DNA of 64,000 nt from Phellopilus nigrolimitatus (GCA_021029095.1 JAJOHG010000038.1:186001-250000); one strand, 5' to 3'. Numbered from the stretch's first letter, positions 47,220-59,107 are shown. Translations and numbers: made by a program. The notes: generated by a model not told the origin, from the letters alone.

Positions 47220-47459
47220 CCTCCCCCTGACTTTGAAATAGTGACCATCCTTGGTCACTGCCCTGTGGGACGGGACGAGGGTGCATAGTTAGTCGAGGTC
47301 GATGGTAATGTAGTCACGGTTGTCGGGTGCAGGGTCGCGGGGAGGGGTGGGAGTTGGCGTGGCATCAACATTGGTGTCGTCATCATCAAGAGGGGTGTCG
47401 AGGGTCGCGATCCAAATCGAGGTCGAGAAACGCCAGCGGTCCCCACCACGGGTGAGGTT

Positions 47460-49600
47460 GAGAAGTCGGTGGACGCAGGTCGAGAAAGCGGTGGATTAGG
47501 GCGAGAAGTCGGGATTCGGCAAACCCTGCGACAAGCAGGATCCAGAAAGCGGCGGATGGGGTCGAGAAATCACAGACAGGGCCAAGAAATCACAGGCGGG
47601 GTCGAGAAATTGGTGGACCTGCAAAGAGCAGGATCGAGGAAGCGGTGGAATCTGCAATGGGTAGGATCGAGAAGGCGGCAGACAGATCAAGAAGTCAATG
47701 GACCCGCAATGGGCAGGGTCAAGAAAGAGGCTGAATTTCTGCAATAGGCAGGGTCAAGAAAGCGGCGGAACCTTTGACGGGCAGGATCAAGAAGGTGGTG
47801 GACAGATCAAGAAGTCGGTTGACCCGCAACGAGCATGGTCAAGAAAGCGGCAGAACCTGTGACGGGCAGGATCAAGAAATCGGTGGACCCTGCAACGGGC
47901 AGGATTGAGAAAGCGGTGGACGGATTGAGAAAGCGGCGGACCCTGCAACGGGCAGGATCGAGAAGTCGGCAGAACCTGCAACGGGCAGGATCAAGAAAGC
48001 GGCGGAGCCTGCAACGGGCAGGATCGAGAAGTCGGCCCCTCGCAGGATCAAGAAAGCGGCGGAGCCTGCGACGGGCAGGATCGAGAAAGCGGCAGAACCT
48101 GCAACGGGCAGGATCAAGAAAGCGGCGGAGCCTGCAACGGGCAGGATCGAGAAGTCGGCCCCTCGCAGGATCAAGAAAGCGGCGGAGCCTGCGACGGGCA
48201 GGATCGAGAAAGCGGCAGAACCTGCGACGGGCAGGATCGAGAAGTCGGCAGAACCTGCGACGGGCAGGATCGAGAAGTCGGCAGAACCTGCGACGGGCAG
48301 GATCAAGAAAGCGGCAGAGCCTGCGACGGGCAGGATCGAAAAGTCGGCAAGAAATCGGCGGACCCTGCAACGGGCAGGATCGAGAAAGCGGCAGAGCCTG
48401 CAACGGGCAGGATCGAGAAGTCGGCAGAACCTGCGACGGGCAGGATCGAGAAGTCGGCAAGAAATCGGCGGACCCTGCAACGGGCAGGATCGAGAAGTCG
48501 GCAGAACCTGCAACGGGCAGGATCGAGAAGTCGGCAGAACCTGCGAGGGGCAGGATCAAGAAAGCGGCAGAACCTGCGACGGGCAGGATCGAGAAGTCGG
48601 CGGAGCCTGCAACGGGCAGGATCGAGAAGTCGGTGGACGGATCGAGAAGTTGCAGCATCTGCGACGGGCAGGATCAAGAAATCAGCAGACCCTGCGACGG
48701 GCAGGATCAAGAAGTCGGCGGATGGGGTTGAGAAGTCGGAATTTGGCGGATCCTGCGACGGGCAGGATCGAGAGAGTGGCGGACGGGTCGAGAAATTGGC
48801 GGATGGATTCGGGGAAGTGGCAGACGGATCAAGAAAGTGGTGGACCCTGCGACAGGCAGGATCAAGAAAGTGGCGGAACCTGTGATGGGCAGGATTGAGA
48901 AGGCGGCGGATGGATCGCAAAAGCCGTGGACCCTGCAACGGGCAGGATCAAGAAAGGAGAAAGTGATGGATCCTGCAACGGGCAGGATCGAGAAAGCGGC
49001 GGATCAGGTCACGAGGCCGTGGCAAGCTGTTCGAGAGGAGTGAGGGGACTATCTGAAAAGAGGTCCAGATGGCCGTGGTCGATCAAGAAGTTCTGGAGGC
49101 TGTTTCGATATCTGTGAGATGGGAGACAGAGACGTGTCGAGGCGACCGGGATCGTCACTGAGATGCCCGTGTCCAGTCTGCTGTACGTCCTCGATCTGGG
49201 GAGTGTGACTGGGATCGCGATCTGGATCGTCAAGCACGTTGCAGAGCACTCCTAGCACAGGCAGGATCAAGAAAGCGATGGACTGACTCTGTGATGGGAA
49301 GGATCGAGAAAGCGGCAGACCAGGTTGAGAAAGTGGCGGACCCTGCGACGGGCAGGATTGAGAAGGCGGCAGAACCTGCAACGTGCAGGATCAAGAGAGT
49401 GGCGGATGGGTCAAGAAATCGTTGGATGGGGTCGAGAAAGTGGGATTTGGCGGGCCCTGCGACAGGCAGGATCAAGAAAGGAGAAAGTGATGGATCCCGC
49501 AATGGGCAGAATCGAGAAAGCGGCGGACGGATCAAGAAGTCGGTGGACGTCCTCGATCTTGGGAGTGCGTCTTGGATCGCGATCTGGATCATCGAGTGCG
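47460..49600. repeat. Minisatellite interior of the non-coding LTR element
   Basis: Tens of copies of units of about 30-36 bp built on CTGC(A/G)ACGGGCAGGATC plus GAGAAGTCGGCAGAAC or AAGAAAGCGGCGGAGC. Some larger blocks are themselves repeated (48020..48100 and 48140..48215). Unit lengths divisible by three keep several frames open on both strands (for example 47835..48731 and 47807..48658); these are artefacts of the repeat. Confidence 0.93.
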
Positions 49601-49723
49601 TCGCGGAGCGCTCCTAGTAGGTTACGGCCTTCGTGCGGCAGGGCTGGAGCGTGATCGCAGTCGTTTGGCGTGTCGAGTCTTGGTCAGCTAGACACTTTGA
49701 AACCCCCCGCGGTTGGTTCCAGG

Positions 49724-50450
49724 TTTACGAGACCCTTTCGGGCAAGTAGCGCAGACGGTCAAGGACAGCCCACAGGGTTCGGGGAATCTACAGTGCCTTG
49801 ATCAAGAAGAGGCGAAAGCCAACAGGGGACTCAACACTGGGACGACGCGACGCTTACTCACTCCCTCTCTATCGATGCTGTCGAGACGGCGACCCAGTGA
49901 GGTCGTGGCCGCGGACCGTTCGAGATGGACGACAGTGTCGAGTAAGGTTCAGAAGTGAAGACGGTGTCGAGAAACGGATCAAGTGTCGATCGCGAAGTCA
50001 AGAAGAGCGAACGGGAGGTCGAGAAGAGAGAAGATGAGAAGTGTGTGTCAATCCTATTCAGTGCCGTGATCGCGAAGGGGAAGCCCGTACGATCGCAAAG
50101 GGGCGGGAACTCCCCAGAGGGGGGAACCTCGTACAAGATGCCTCTATCTCGACTAAATACCGAATCAATGTTCTGTCTACGGTCCGTGCGCGATCCCTGT
50201 AAGGAAACTGATCAAGAGTGCTCCGCGATGTCTCCGCGACTCGACTCATCATCCCTGTGTCATCTGCGTCGATCCTCGATCCTTGATCCACGTCCGCGTT
50301 CGCACTCGATCCTTGATCCTTGATCCATGTCCACTTTCGTGCTCGATCCTCTCTGCTCGTCCTCGATCCTTGATCTGTCTCAGTGCTCAACCGCGATCCT
50401 GTACCTGCTTCGCAACAATATCGGAAGGTAGCCAGTGGTACACTGGTACA
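49724..50450 (-). repeat. Inner element, right LTR (5' LTR in its own sense)
   Basis: Same 727 bp as the left copy. I found no difference on reading, which points to a very recent insertion. The primer site TGGAACCAACC follows in the minus sense. Confidence 0.92.
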
Positions 50451-50513
50451 ACGTGACTGAGAGGTCGCAAGTTCAAGACAAGGTAAAGGTAAAATAAAGT
50501 ACGTGTCATAACA
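50451..50513 (-). repeat. Gypsy 5' LTR, outer piece
   Basis: Begins with the second ACGT target copy (50451..50454), continues GACTGAGAGGTCGC and ends GTCATAACA at 50513, followed by the GCGAA target duplication of the Gypsy element. Confidence 0.95.
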
Positions 50514-52568
50514 GCGAAGAGCCACATGCCACGGCCAGAAAAATCTTGGAGAAAAGGAGAAGAATCATGAATAAAATGGAACACGTTCGCCGTTGCCAGA
50601 TGATGCGTACCTGAAGGAGGTGGGAGAACCGTTATCGTGCCGTCGGCCGCCGAATCACGAGCTGCCGTCATGTCCAACTCGCCGACCACCCACGCTGCCG
50701 CTTCCCCGTCAATAGGGAGCTCGCTGCTCTCAGGCGGCGGAGTCGATGAACGCGTAGCGCCGGACGGTCCGGGTAGCGAGGGTCCGGGTAGCGAGGGTTC
50801 GGGTAGTGCGCGAAATTTCTCGGCGTACCGCTCTCGCTCAGTTTCGGTGAGAGGAAACTTTCCGTCCAGACACACGATCGCCTTCCTGTAATTTAAGTAA
50901 AAAAGGGTTCAATAAGCAGAAGTAAATAGAACTTACACCGCGATCAAGTTTTTCCAATCGACGACGAACTCGGAGGATCCGAGTACGCCATCGCGCGAAA
51001 TGCGCGCGATTCTCTTCGTCGGGTGGGTATCCAGAACGTAGCCGTAAGAGCCCTTTGAATATTTGTCTTGTTTGACATAGATTCGCAGGCCGCGGTAGTT
51101 GTCGTGGTGTCGAGGAGGACCCTCTATTGACGCGAATGGTTGAATGTTTTCCATCCTAAAGTCGGGGTCATACGTCTCGACCCATTTGGTACGACAAGTC
51201 ACCTGAATCATAGCAGTTAGATTAGAAACAGTAGTTTTGTAATTCGAACGAACCGTACGACGAGTTTCAACCTCGAGGAAGCTAAGTTCGTCGTCGTTGA
51301 CCATCGTTATCATTCCTTCGACCGGTGGCTCGACGAATTTCATTCTGACGTGGTCTCCGAGGTTCAGAATGCGTCGCACTTCATCGTGAGGAACCCATAA
51401 CGTGTTAAATTTCACTGTTCCAGCCCAGTCGAGGACGTCGCGAACGAGAACTCGTTCGTCCTCGATAGTACTGACGACGCCTCTCAGAAGGGCCAGAGAT
51501 CCAGAAATCATGCGGACTTTATCTCCGCAACGCAAGAACGGTTCACCTATTTCTAGCGAGGCGAGATTACTTTCTCGCAATGCAAATGCACCTATATCGC
51601 AGAACGTAGGATTTGCTTTCTTCACGAAGTGAAGCGCCGGGACTTTGAACTCGCATAGTCCGTTTCTAAACAACCGACGTCTGAAACGGAACTTGGTATC
51701 GGAGAGTGTTTTAATCTTTTCGCCCTCACATAGCTCAGAAATTTTTTCTAAATTAAAAAGTAAAGGCGGGGGGCGAGACGTTTGTTTCTTATCTCTCGTT
51801 CCAATGCGAGGCACGACAGCCACAGTAACTGAGTCGCTCGTATCTGAGACGGTGCGAACTCTCGCGAGGTCACCTTTATACGTGCCTCGTCGAAGAGTAA
51901 CCCAGTCGTCGACCTTGTAATGAGGTAGCGGGTCGTTTTTATCTCGAAGTTTGAGCACTTGATGGTGCTCCTCGTATGGAACTGAGAGGAATGGCGCTCG
52001 CTCCAGTCCAGCGAGATTCTGACACGCATCGCGAATGATTGCTGAGTTCGGCGCTAAGACATAAACCCGCGAGTGCAAAGACGAGACGGAAAATGCACGA
52101 GACGGTTCCAACAGACGCTCATTGAGACGGTCCGCATTCGACGGCTCCAGTTTTTCCTATTAAACTTGTGTAAATACTCTGAGCAAATTCCCGAGCCACA
52201 ACGTACCGGAACGTGGATCATCCACATATGCAATTGAGTTGAAAGCCGACTCCTTTCCACTTCCCTCTCTCTTCTGCTGCGCTCTTTGATTCTCCTTGCC
52301 GTTGTCTCATTGTCAAAGTCTTCGACCGAACGAGCGCCCGTGCCCCGTGTAGACGAAGCGTAGACGCGCGAAGGCGTCTCATCTCTGACATCGTCGTCGT
52401 CGATGAAGTCATTTGCTAGATAGTTCAATATTAGCTTTCTGCATTTTAGCTTTACAAAGCAGTGTCACCTTCCTCTTCGTCTTCCGAAGTTTCTTCGTCG
52501 TCGTCCGCGACAGTGGCTTCGACGTCTAACAGCGCCTCGACGCCACTGACTCGCGTTCGTTTCGACAT
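50514..52568 (-). pseudogene. Spt5-like (acidic, NGN-like, KOW) KDZ passenger gene, 5' part
   Basis: Exons: 52568..52469, 52415..52207, 52156..50937 (probably with a further 51 bp in-frame intron near 51200), 50885..50611 and 50544..50514. The Gypsy insertion then splits the last exon. All phases agree, and the joined gene would be about 735-750 residues. The N-terminus is acidic (DDDEETSEDEEE, NDFIDDDDVRDE) followed by a basic helix (RRIKERSRREREVERSR), as in Spt5. HMWMIHV and RVYVLAPNSAIIRDACQNL fit an NGN-like domain, and HYKVDDWVTLRRGTYKGDLARV is a KOW motif, with further barrels (CGDKVRMISGSLALLRGVV, GDHVRMKFVEPPVEGMI). Spt5 is an RNA polymerase II elongation factor; whether this copy acts so is unknown. 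It ends at the 50518..50514 target copy. Confidence 0.85.
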
Positions 52569-52986
52569 CTATATTTCTTGTTAGCAACAAAACTATCTCG
52601 TATTACCCAGGCCTCCTCGTCTTGAAAGCACTTACCTCGGTCTTTTGTTTCTTTCTGCTAATCTACAGAAAGGCCGCTTTACTCTTTTTTTACGCTCTTT
52701 TGAATACAATGGTTTTTGCGAGTTGGTTCAATTAACTATCAGTCTAGCAGTATGCGGACAATAGTACACGATAGAGAGGAAAGGATAGCAGGATGAGAGC
52801 AAAACGAAAACAGCAAAGCAAATACGAAAGCAAAGCAAAACGAAAACAGCAAAGCAAATACGAAAGCAATACGACAAATGAGATCCTCAACGACAAAAAA
52901 AAGACCCCCAGACCACGAGGAACAGGAACACGAAGTAAAAAAGGAAAGAAACGAAGGAAAGGGAAGCGAGTCCTCTACAGCGTGTA
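52569..52986. other. Upstream region of the Spt5-like gene
   Basis: 418 bp containing the presumed promoter of the minus-strand Spt5-like gene and an A-rich stretch at 52797..52870 with repeated GCAAAGCAAATACGAAAGCA words. No gene recognised. Confidence 0.5.
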
Positions 52987-53094
52987 GTGTCACTCCGGCG
53001 TAGAGGGAGGACGGCGAGCGCGTGGAGGAGTCGGCGAGCGCGTGGAGGAGGGACGGCGAGCGTGCAGAGACGAGACGGCGAGCGCACGGAGATG

Positions 53095-53830
53095 GCGTGG
53101 CGGGGGCGTCGAGGAGTTGACGAACGTGCGGAGGAGATGGCTAGGCGTGTGCGTGGACGAGTTGGCGAACGCGCGGAGGAGATGGCTAGGCGTGTGCGTG
53201 GACGAGTTGGCGAACGCGCGGAGGAGATGGCTAGGCGTGTGCGTGGACGAGTTGGCGAACGCGCGGAGGAGATGGCTAGGCGTGTGCGTGGACGAGTTGG
53301 CGAACGCGCGGAGGAGATGGCTAGGCGTGTGCGTGGACGAGTTGACGTAGGCGCGGAGGAGAGGGCTAGGCGTGTGCGTGGAGGAGTTGGCGAACGCGCG
53401 GAGGAGAGGGCTAGGCGTGTGCGTGGACGAGTTGGCGAACGCGCGGAGGAGAGGGCTAGGCGTGTGCGTGGACGAGTTGGCGAACGCGCGGAGGAGAGGG
53501 CTAGGCGTGTGCGTGGACGAGTTGGCGAACGCACGGAGGAGACGGCTAGGCGGGTGCGTGGACGAGTTGGCGCGCGCGCGGAGGAGGGGGGACAGTGAGC
53601 GCATGGAGGAAGATGGTGAGCGCGTGGTAGAAGACGGTGAGCGCGTGGAGGGAGACGGTGTAGACATGGAGGGAGACGGTGAGCGCGTGGAGGGAGATGG
53701 TGTAGACATGGAGGGAGACGGTGAGCGCGTGGAGGGAGACGGTGAGCGCGTGGAGGGAGACGGTGTAGACATGGAGGGAGACGGTGAGCGCGTGGAGGGA
53801 GACGGTGTAGACATGGAGACGGTGGGAGAG
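53095..53830. repeat. Two minisatellites of 45 bp and about 42 bp units
   Basis: From 53095 to 53585 there are about ten copies of a 45 bp unit (GTTGGCGAACGCGCGGAGGA, then GATGGCTAGGCGTGTGCGTG plus GACGA). From 53600 to 53820 a second array uses GGTGAGCGCGTGGAGGGAGA and GGTGTAGACATGGAGGGAGA. Both strands hold long open frames (353 codons minus, 203 plus) as a by-product. Whether any is translated cannot be told. Confidence 0.9.
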
Positions 53831-53931
53831 GAGAAGGCGAGCGCGCTGAGGGAGATGACGAACTCACTATGGAAGAGGGAGGAGCTCGCTGTGAAAGACG
53901 ATGAGCTCGCTGTGGAAGACGATCCCGCTGC

Positions 53932-54167
53932 GGAGATGGTGGTGGTTCGAAGAAGAGATGGAAAGGTTGTCCAAAAGCGGAATCGGACCTTGATGACTAG
54001 CAATCCAGATTCGGAAAGATCAGCTGACTTCCAGATCACGTGTGGGGACAAACAGACCTGCGCTCGGGAAGTCAGCTGATCTTTCCGAATCTGGATTGCT
54101 AGTCATCAAGGTCCGATTCCGCTTTCGGACAACCTTTCCATCTCTTCTTCGAACCACCACCATCTCC
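53932..54167. repeat. Nearly perfect inverted repeat, 101 bp arms, 34 bp spacer
   Basis: Left arm 53932..54032 begins GGAGATGGTGGTGGTTCG and ends AGCTGACTTCC; right arm 54067..54167 is its reverse complement with about one mismatch (CCAAAAG against CCGAAAG). The spacer is AGATCACGTGTGG... to CTGCGCTC. It sits at the boundary of two minisatellite domains and could form a long hairpin in DNA or RNA. Confidence 0.93.
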
Positions 54168-54179
54168 AGCTTCTTTACA

Positions 54180-54775
54180 GCGAGCTCACCGTCTTCCTCG
54201 GCGAGCTCACCGTCTTCCTCATCGTGCTCGCCGTCTTCCCCATCGCCTTCGCCGTCTTCCTCAACGCCCTCGCCGTTTCCCTCAGCGCCCTCGCCGGCTC
54301 CCTCAGCGCACTTGCCGCCTTCCTCAGCGCCCCCGCCGCCTTCCTTAACGCACTCGCCGTCTTCCTCAACGCACTCGCCGCCTTCCTCAACGCACTCGCC
54401 GCCTTCCTCAGCGCGCGCATTCTCTTCCTCAGCACGCACACTGCCTCTCTCAGCGTGCCCCCCCTCTCCCTCAGCGCCCTCGCCGTTTCCCTCAGCGCCC
54501 TTACCGTCTCCCTCAGCGCCCTTATTGTCTCCTTCAGCGTCCCCGCCGCCTTTCTCAATGCCCTCGCCGTCTTACTCAACGCCCTCGCCGTCTTCCTCAG
54601 CATCCTCGACGCCCCCGCTTTTTTTTTCGGCGCCGTCGCCGCCTCGCTCAGCGCTCTCGCCTCCTTCAGCGCGCACTCCGTCTCCCTCAACGCTCGCCCC
54701 CTTTTCGTCTGCGTGCTCGCCGTCTCCCTTAGCGCCCTTGTCGTCTGCCTCAGCGCCCTCTACCATGCTTGCCGT
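54180..54775. repeat. 21 bp-type minisatellite (CTCGCCGTCTTCCTCAACGC)
   Basis: Units of about 21 bp such as CTCGCCG(C/T)CTTCCTCAACGC and variants. In one plus frame they encode Leu/Ala-rich heptads (ALAVFLNALAAFLN) and in one minus frame basic heptads (ALRETARALRKT). Composition resembles the mirror of the array on the other side of the inverted repeat. Not scored as a gene. Confidence 0.85.
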
Positions 54776-54781
54776 CGTTAA

Positions 54782-55351
54782 CTTATCTGCGCGTACGAAG
54801 CATCCTTTCATGTGAGTCGCGGTCTTTTTTCTCTCTTTCTTGCAATTGTATTCATGTGCCCTTTTACCAGGTCTCGCTGCCTGCATCTCTGGGGGCTTTC
54901 ACTGTCGGGTCTATCTGGAATGTATATGAGGTATGTGGTTCTTTGTTCGTATAAATTGTTTATTAGTCCTAAATATCTTGCAAGTTGGGTCTGACCTGGC
55001 CAGCCCGCGCACTCCTTTTTTTCCGTTGTGTTCGTTCATGAGGCCTTTTACCGTAGAATAGTTCAAGTACATTCTAGACAAATGAGGGTGAAAAAATGCA
55101 AGGGAAAAAAGAAAGAAAAAAACGTGCACAGTAAGAGCCGAAGGCTTTGAAGCTCGCGGGAGCGCGTGGCTTGCGGTAACTAAGAAACGTGTGTCATCAA
55201 TTGAGTAAGAGAAGTTTGGTGCGTCGGTTAGGCATCACTAGCACAGTTTACCAGCCGCGCTCGGAATAGCCGGGTTCTGCTTGAGTTTAGGTGCGCAGAT
55301 TTTTTTTCTTCTTGATTGAGCGCTCCCATTTCTTACATCTCTTTCTCGAGC
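54782..55351 (+). other. Upstream region of the KDZ transposase
   Basis: 570 bp between the minisatellite and the transposase ATG. A pyrimidine-rich stretch (TTTTTTTTCTTCTTGATTG, near 55300) lies shortly before the ATG at 55352. No gene or clear TATA box seen. Confidence 0.45.
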
Positions 55352-58300
55352 ATGAAGTTTGGTCGTAGGAAACTCAAAAGGCTGCATGCCGAGGCTGCAA
55401 AGGACAAGCCCAATGGTCTTATCGAAGGGCCGTCAACATCACAGTTTATCGCTAGCTCTCCAAAAAAAATATTTCCACCTCCTTTAGTTTTTCTTCACGG
55501 AAATAGGACACTTGTTGAAATTCCAGGGGCTCGATCAGCACGACCTCCTAAGAATCCAGCCGAGTCTGCGGTTGCAGCTGCAGCCTCAGCCACCGACGAC
55601 AATCCTTTTATTGTACCAAATGACACTAAACACAAGACCTATATAGGCGGCGTGCCGTTGTTCATATCATCGCGGCAATTTCCTCTTGACCCCGCAATCT
55701 CGAGACATAGGCGGAAAAGGATCAGACAATGCGAGAGGTGGAAAGAGGTGCTTCCTTCTCTCATTGACCCTTTCCTGGACGTTCTTCGTCGATCCGAGTC
55801 GTTGCGCAATCCTGTCCCACCGCCCGAGTTGTCAAGCTGCAGTTGTGCCAGTGAACGGAAAACCATACATGTTGTCTGTGTTTATTTCCAAAGTGAGTCC
55901 TCGCTCTGTTTATATATATATTTATATATATTTGATCTTCAGTGTTGTATACATCATTCAGCTCTCAGTATCGTCTCTATCGAAATATGTTCATGTCGTA
56001 GTGCTCCTCTTCAACTACTCGAACGTGGTCTTTTCGGGTGCGCGCCATGCCTACCTACGCTCGCGGTCGACTTGAATCTGCTAGATTTCTGTGCGGAGCT
56101 CTTCCTGCGTACTCCGCCGAATCAAACTGCGTTTTGCAATACTTTAGAACATTTTTTGAAAGCTCGTGGTTACGCGATGGAATCAAATGTGAGTACTGCA
56201 CATAACTTTAACTGCTTTTGCTAAGCTTTATTCTCCTGCAGGATTCTCTTCGAAAACGATTCAGCAAGTCTTTACAGTGGTTTTGCGCTCTGCGAGATGC
56301 GGCGCGGAACCATGTTGATGATTTTATAGTATCATCGTCGACCTGTCATACCGCAGACAACCGCAAACGAAGGGGGCACGTCATGAACATGGGTGACGGG
56401 TCGCTTCATTCCGTTGAGCGGGATAACTCTCCTTCTGAGGCTGGTTCTAGTCGGATGGAGAGTGAGGAACCTGGTCCCGAACCCGAATCGACTCCAGAAA
56501 GCCACCATCGGCCTTCTCCATACCTGCAAAGTCGATGTCCCCTTTGTTTCGGAGGAAGATCGTGGGCACACGATCCTAATTCAATGTAAGCTAACATTTA
56601 CGTCCATCATACTATCTGGTCATCTAACGTAGCGCTTTCGATTCCGCAGAATTGATATTGCAGTCTGCCTCGACGCCTGCTTCCAGCAAAAGCGAGGACA
56701 AACTGATAGCGGACCTCCTTATCGTCATCCGAATTCTGTTTTCTTGGATGAGAGGGTAGTTAAAGCGATGGAGGAGGAGGTCGAGACGCTCAGGCCCATG
56801 CGTAATAGGAGCGCTCGTAATGCTGGTTCGGTTGATGCCGCTCGCGCAAAGTCGCGTCCGCTGAAAGTCTCAAACGAGACTTTGGACGAATGCGAGGCCT
56901 CGTATAAAGCGGCAGATGAACGCCGTCAAAAAGCAAGTACACGGTTCTTCTCTGATACAGGTCTCATGGCTCTTCTTTGCCGCCACGATCGTGTGCTTTG
57001 GCTTGCCAACATGCAGTCCGCGGGTGAAAAGCAATATTACGCGCTTGCCTTGCTGCGCGCTCTTTTTGATAACTTACCCAACGACGCGGTAGTCGGAGTG
57101 CTTTACGATGTAGGATGTCAGCTGCACCGAAGCATTGTGAAGTGGGATTTCCTTCCAGAATTAGCAGAAAGAATGGTTTTCGCGCTCGCTGTTTTCCATG
57201 CGTTTGGCCATCAATGGGCTTGTCAACTCGTATACCACCCTCGAAAATGCGCGGGCTTTGGTCTTACAGATGGTGAAGGATGCGAGCGCTTTTGGAGCTC
57301 TATAAAACATCTGATTTCTACCTTGCGGATAAGCGGCGTGCGTAGTACCTCTCGAGCATCTTCAACCAGCTGACATTCATTCATCAGTTTTACCAACGAC
57401 TTAACCTGATCGACGCGCAAGTGCAATTCCTCAGTAACAGCAATCTTTTTAAACTTGGAGCATGGTTATTCAACCGCACTCGGCAATGCTACGAACGACT
57501 TCACGCCGCTGAGAAGGAAATGGTGAAGTGCTCTATTCCAGAAGGCGAGCTCGCGCTGGAATGGGAGAACCAAGTGGACGAGCAATGCAAAGCTTTACCA
57601 CGTAAGTAGGTTTTTTGTAATCAGCTGCGAAATTAAGTAATCTTTATGAACAGGTCAGTCGAAGTCTGCAGCACGTAATGCGGTAGAAGCAATTTGTAGT
57701 CTGCGTTCTCGGAGCAACACTGTCCTTCAGCGCATCCGCATCCTTCAACGGAATATGGTGAATGAAGATTTTAATGCCAATGAAAATCAGAAAGCAATCA
57801 GAGAGCTGGAGGCTGCGTACACGCGCCTCATCAAGGAACTGACTACAAAGGAGCGTGCTCTCGGCGCCGGAGACAAATTCAAGCTCGAGTCGCTCAAAGA
57901 CAGTACTTTTGTCAATGACCGCATGAATGCTCGTGCGGTCAAGTCTCGTCTACGATCGAAGCTTCAAAACCGCAAATTCGAGCTTCAGTGCAATGAGCGG
58001 CCCTACAGCACTCAAAAGTCGTCTTCCAGTGGTCAGATTCCTTTATTTTCCTTATCTGCGTGTTTACGCTTAACTGTCTACTTTCCGCTAGATCGTAAGA
58101 AATCAGAACTTATCGAGACGCAAGTGAAGCGCCGTGACCCAGGCATTGTCCAGTTGACAAAAAAGTACAATGCGCTCTGTGATTCTCTGCGTAGATTGGC
58201 TAGGGAAGGAAGAGCACCACGAGGCGCGAAATGTCCGGAACCTCTCACCATCAAAGGTCTATTCGACATGGATATTGATGATGCAATTTGGCAAGATGTT

Positions 58301-59018
58301 GGGCTTTATGATGATGATGATGGTGACATTCCTCGGTGGTTAAGTGACGAGAACGTTAGGAAAGGCATCAAGGCTCTTCTCGAAGTTAGGCGCTGTCGCG
58401 AGGAGCTGCAGCGACTAGCTAAAGAGAGATTTGCGATGCAGGACTGGTTCGCAGAGACTTGGTCGCAAACCTCGAAAGCGTTTGAGTCGTCTTGTGAGTT
58501 AATCTGATTTTAATACCGCAGGACTTTACTAACCATTGCTCTCTCACTTCACAGTCCCGATGTCTGGTTTGCGTTATGCCATTGACAGGCGAAGACAAGA
58601 GCTCCTTTCTCTCCATGATGAATGGCGTCGTAGGGTACAAACCATTCCATTCGCGAGTACCCTCCCTGAAACATGGGGGCCGACCAATGAAGACCTCGCA
58701 AGCTTTCATCGGCTTGAATCAGTTGCTCAGTGTTTTCCTCTTAGCTCTTTAACAGGAATTCAGACAGACTCGGATTCTGATAATGATTCCAGCCGAGATA
58801 TTGAAGAAGATGGCGAGTTTTTGGAACTGGCAGAGGCTATTGAATCTGATAATAATGTGCACGCTGTTCCCATTGACGAGCTGGACTTCCAAAATTATGT
58901 AGATGAGACGCCTCTCCCACCTGATGACGATATAGATAGTCCTTCTTGTGACTCTCCTTCTCCGAAGAAAAGGGCTCGCATCGGTCATGTAATCTATTCT
59001 TTAAGTAATCACACTTAA
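55352..59018 (+). CDS. KDZ transposase, intact, eight exons
   Basis: DNA transposase of the Kyakuja-Dileera-Zisupton superfamily, expected to cut and paste the surrounding element. Exons: 55352..55892, 55962..56188, 56242..56585, 56650..57337, 57388..57601, 57654..58031, 58092..58493 and 58555..59018. All phases agree and sum to 1086 codons including stop. The N-terminal region has a CxC zinc cluster (SCSCAS...EICSCRSAPLQLLERGLFGC). Catalytic-region motifs follow: VCLDACFQQKR (first Asp), FFSDTGLMALLCRHDR, VGVLYDVGCQLHRS (second Asp), FHAFGHQWACQLVYHPRKC and LTDGEGCERFWSS (Glu). The C-terminal region has DIDDAIWQDVGLY, WLSDENVRKGIKALLEVRRC and an acidic tail (DSDSDNDSSRDIEEDGE). Start at MKFGRRK. 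No stop or frameshift was seen, so it may be functional. The assignment rests on motif layout. Confidence 0.93.
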
Positions 59019-59107
59019 TTAATATCATTTCATATAATATTCCTTTATTAAAATACTTTCTAAGTTGTGAAAATTTGCATTCAGCCAACTCCTCTTTAGT
59101 ATCATTT

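Larger units (their letters stand above)
46493..50450 (-). mobile_element. Non-coding LTR element (LARD/TRIM-like) inside the Gypsy 5' LTR
   Basis: Two 727 bp LTRs (46493..47219 and 49724..50450) appear identical. Flanked by ACGT (46489..46492 and 50451..50454). Minus-strand orientation is shown by a polypurine tract (CAGGGGGAGG directly before TGTACC at 47219) and by a TGGAACCAACCGCGG primer site just inside the other LTR (about 49721). The interior has no gag or pol, only a minisatellite, so it must depend on another element. The LTR 3' terminus reads GTAAA rather than CA. Confidence 0.88.
40044..50513 (-). mobile_element. Chromodomain Gypsy (chromovirus) LTR retrotransposon
   Basis: The LTRs read (plus strand) TGTTAGAGCACACC to CGTGTCATAACA, flanked by GCGAA (40039..40043 and 50514..50518). 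Coding is on the minus strand: gag then pol with a C-terminal chromodomain. Net length without the inner LTR element is about 6.5 kb. It is disabled by a one-base frameshift in pol and by the element in its 5' LTR. The chromodomain suggests targeting to heterochromatin marks, but here it landed in a coding exon of a transposon passenger gene. Confidence 0.95.

Noticed and set aside
47807..48731. Long open frames on both strands (283 and 298 codons)
   Set aside because: They arise from a minisatellite whose unit length keeps frames open. They have no start context, no introns and no domain, and lie inside a non-coding LTR element.
52887..54051. Minus-strand frames of 326 and 353 codons rich in Ser/Pro/Thr/Arg
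   Set aside because: They are mirror translations of the 45 bp and 42 bp repeats; equally long frames exist on the other strand.
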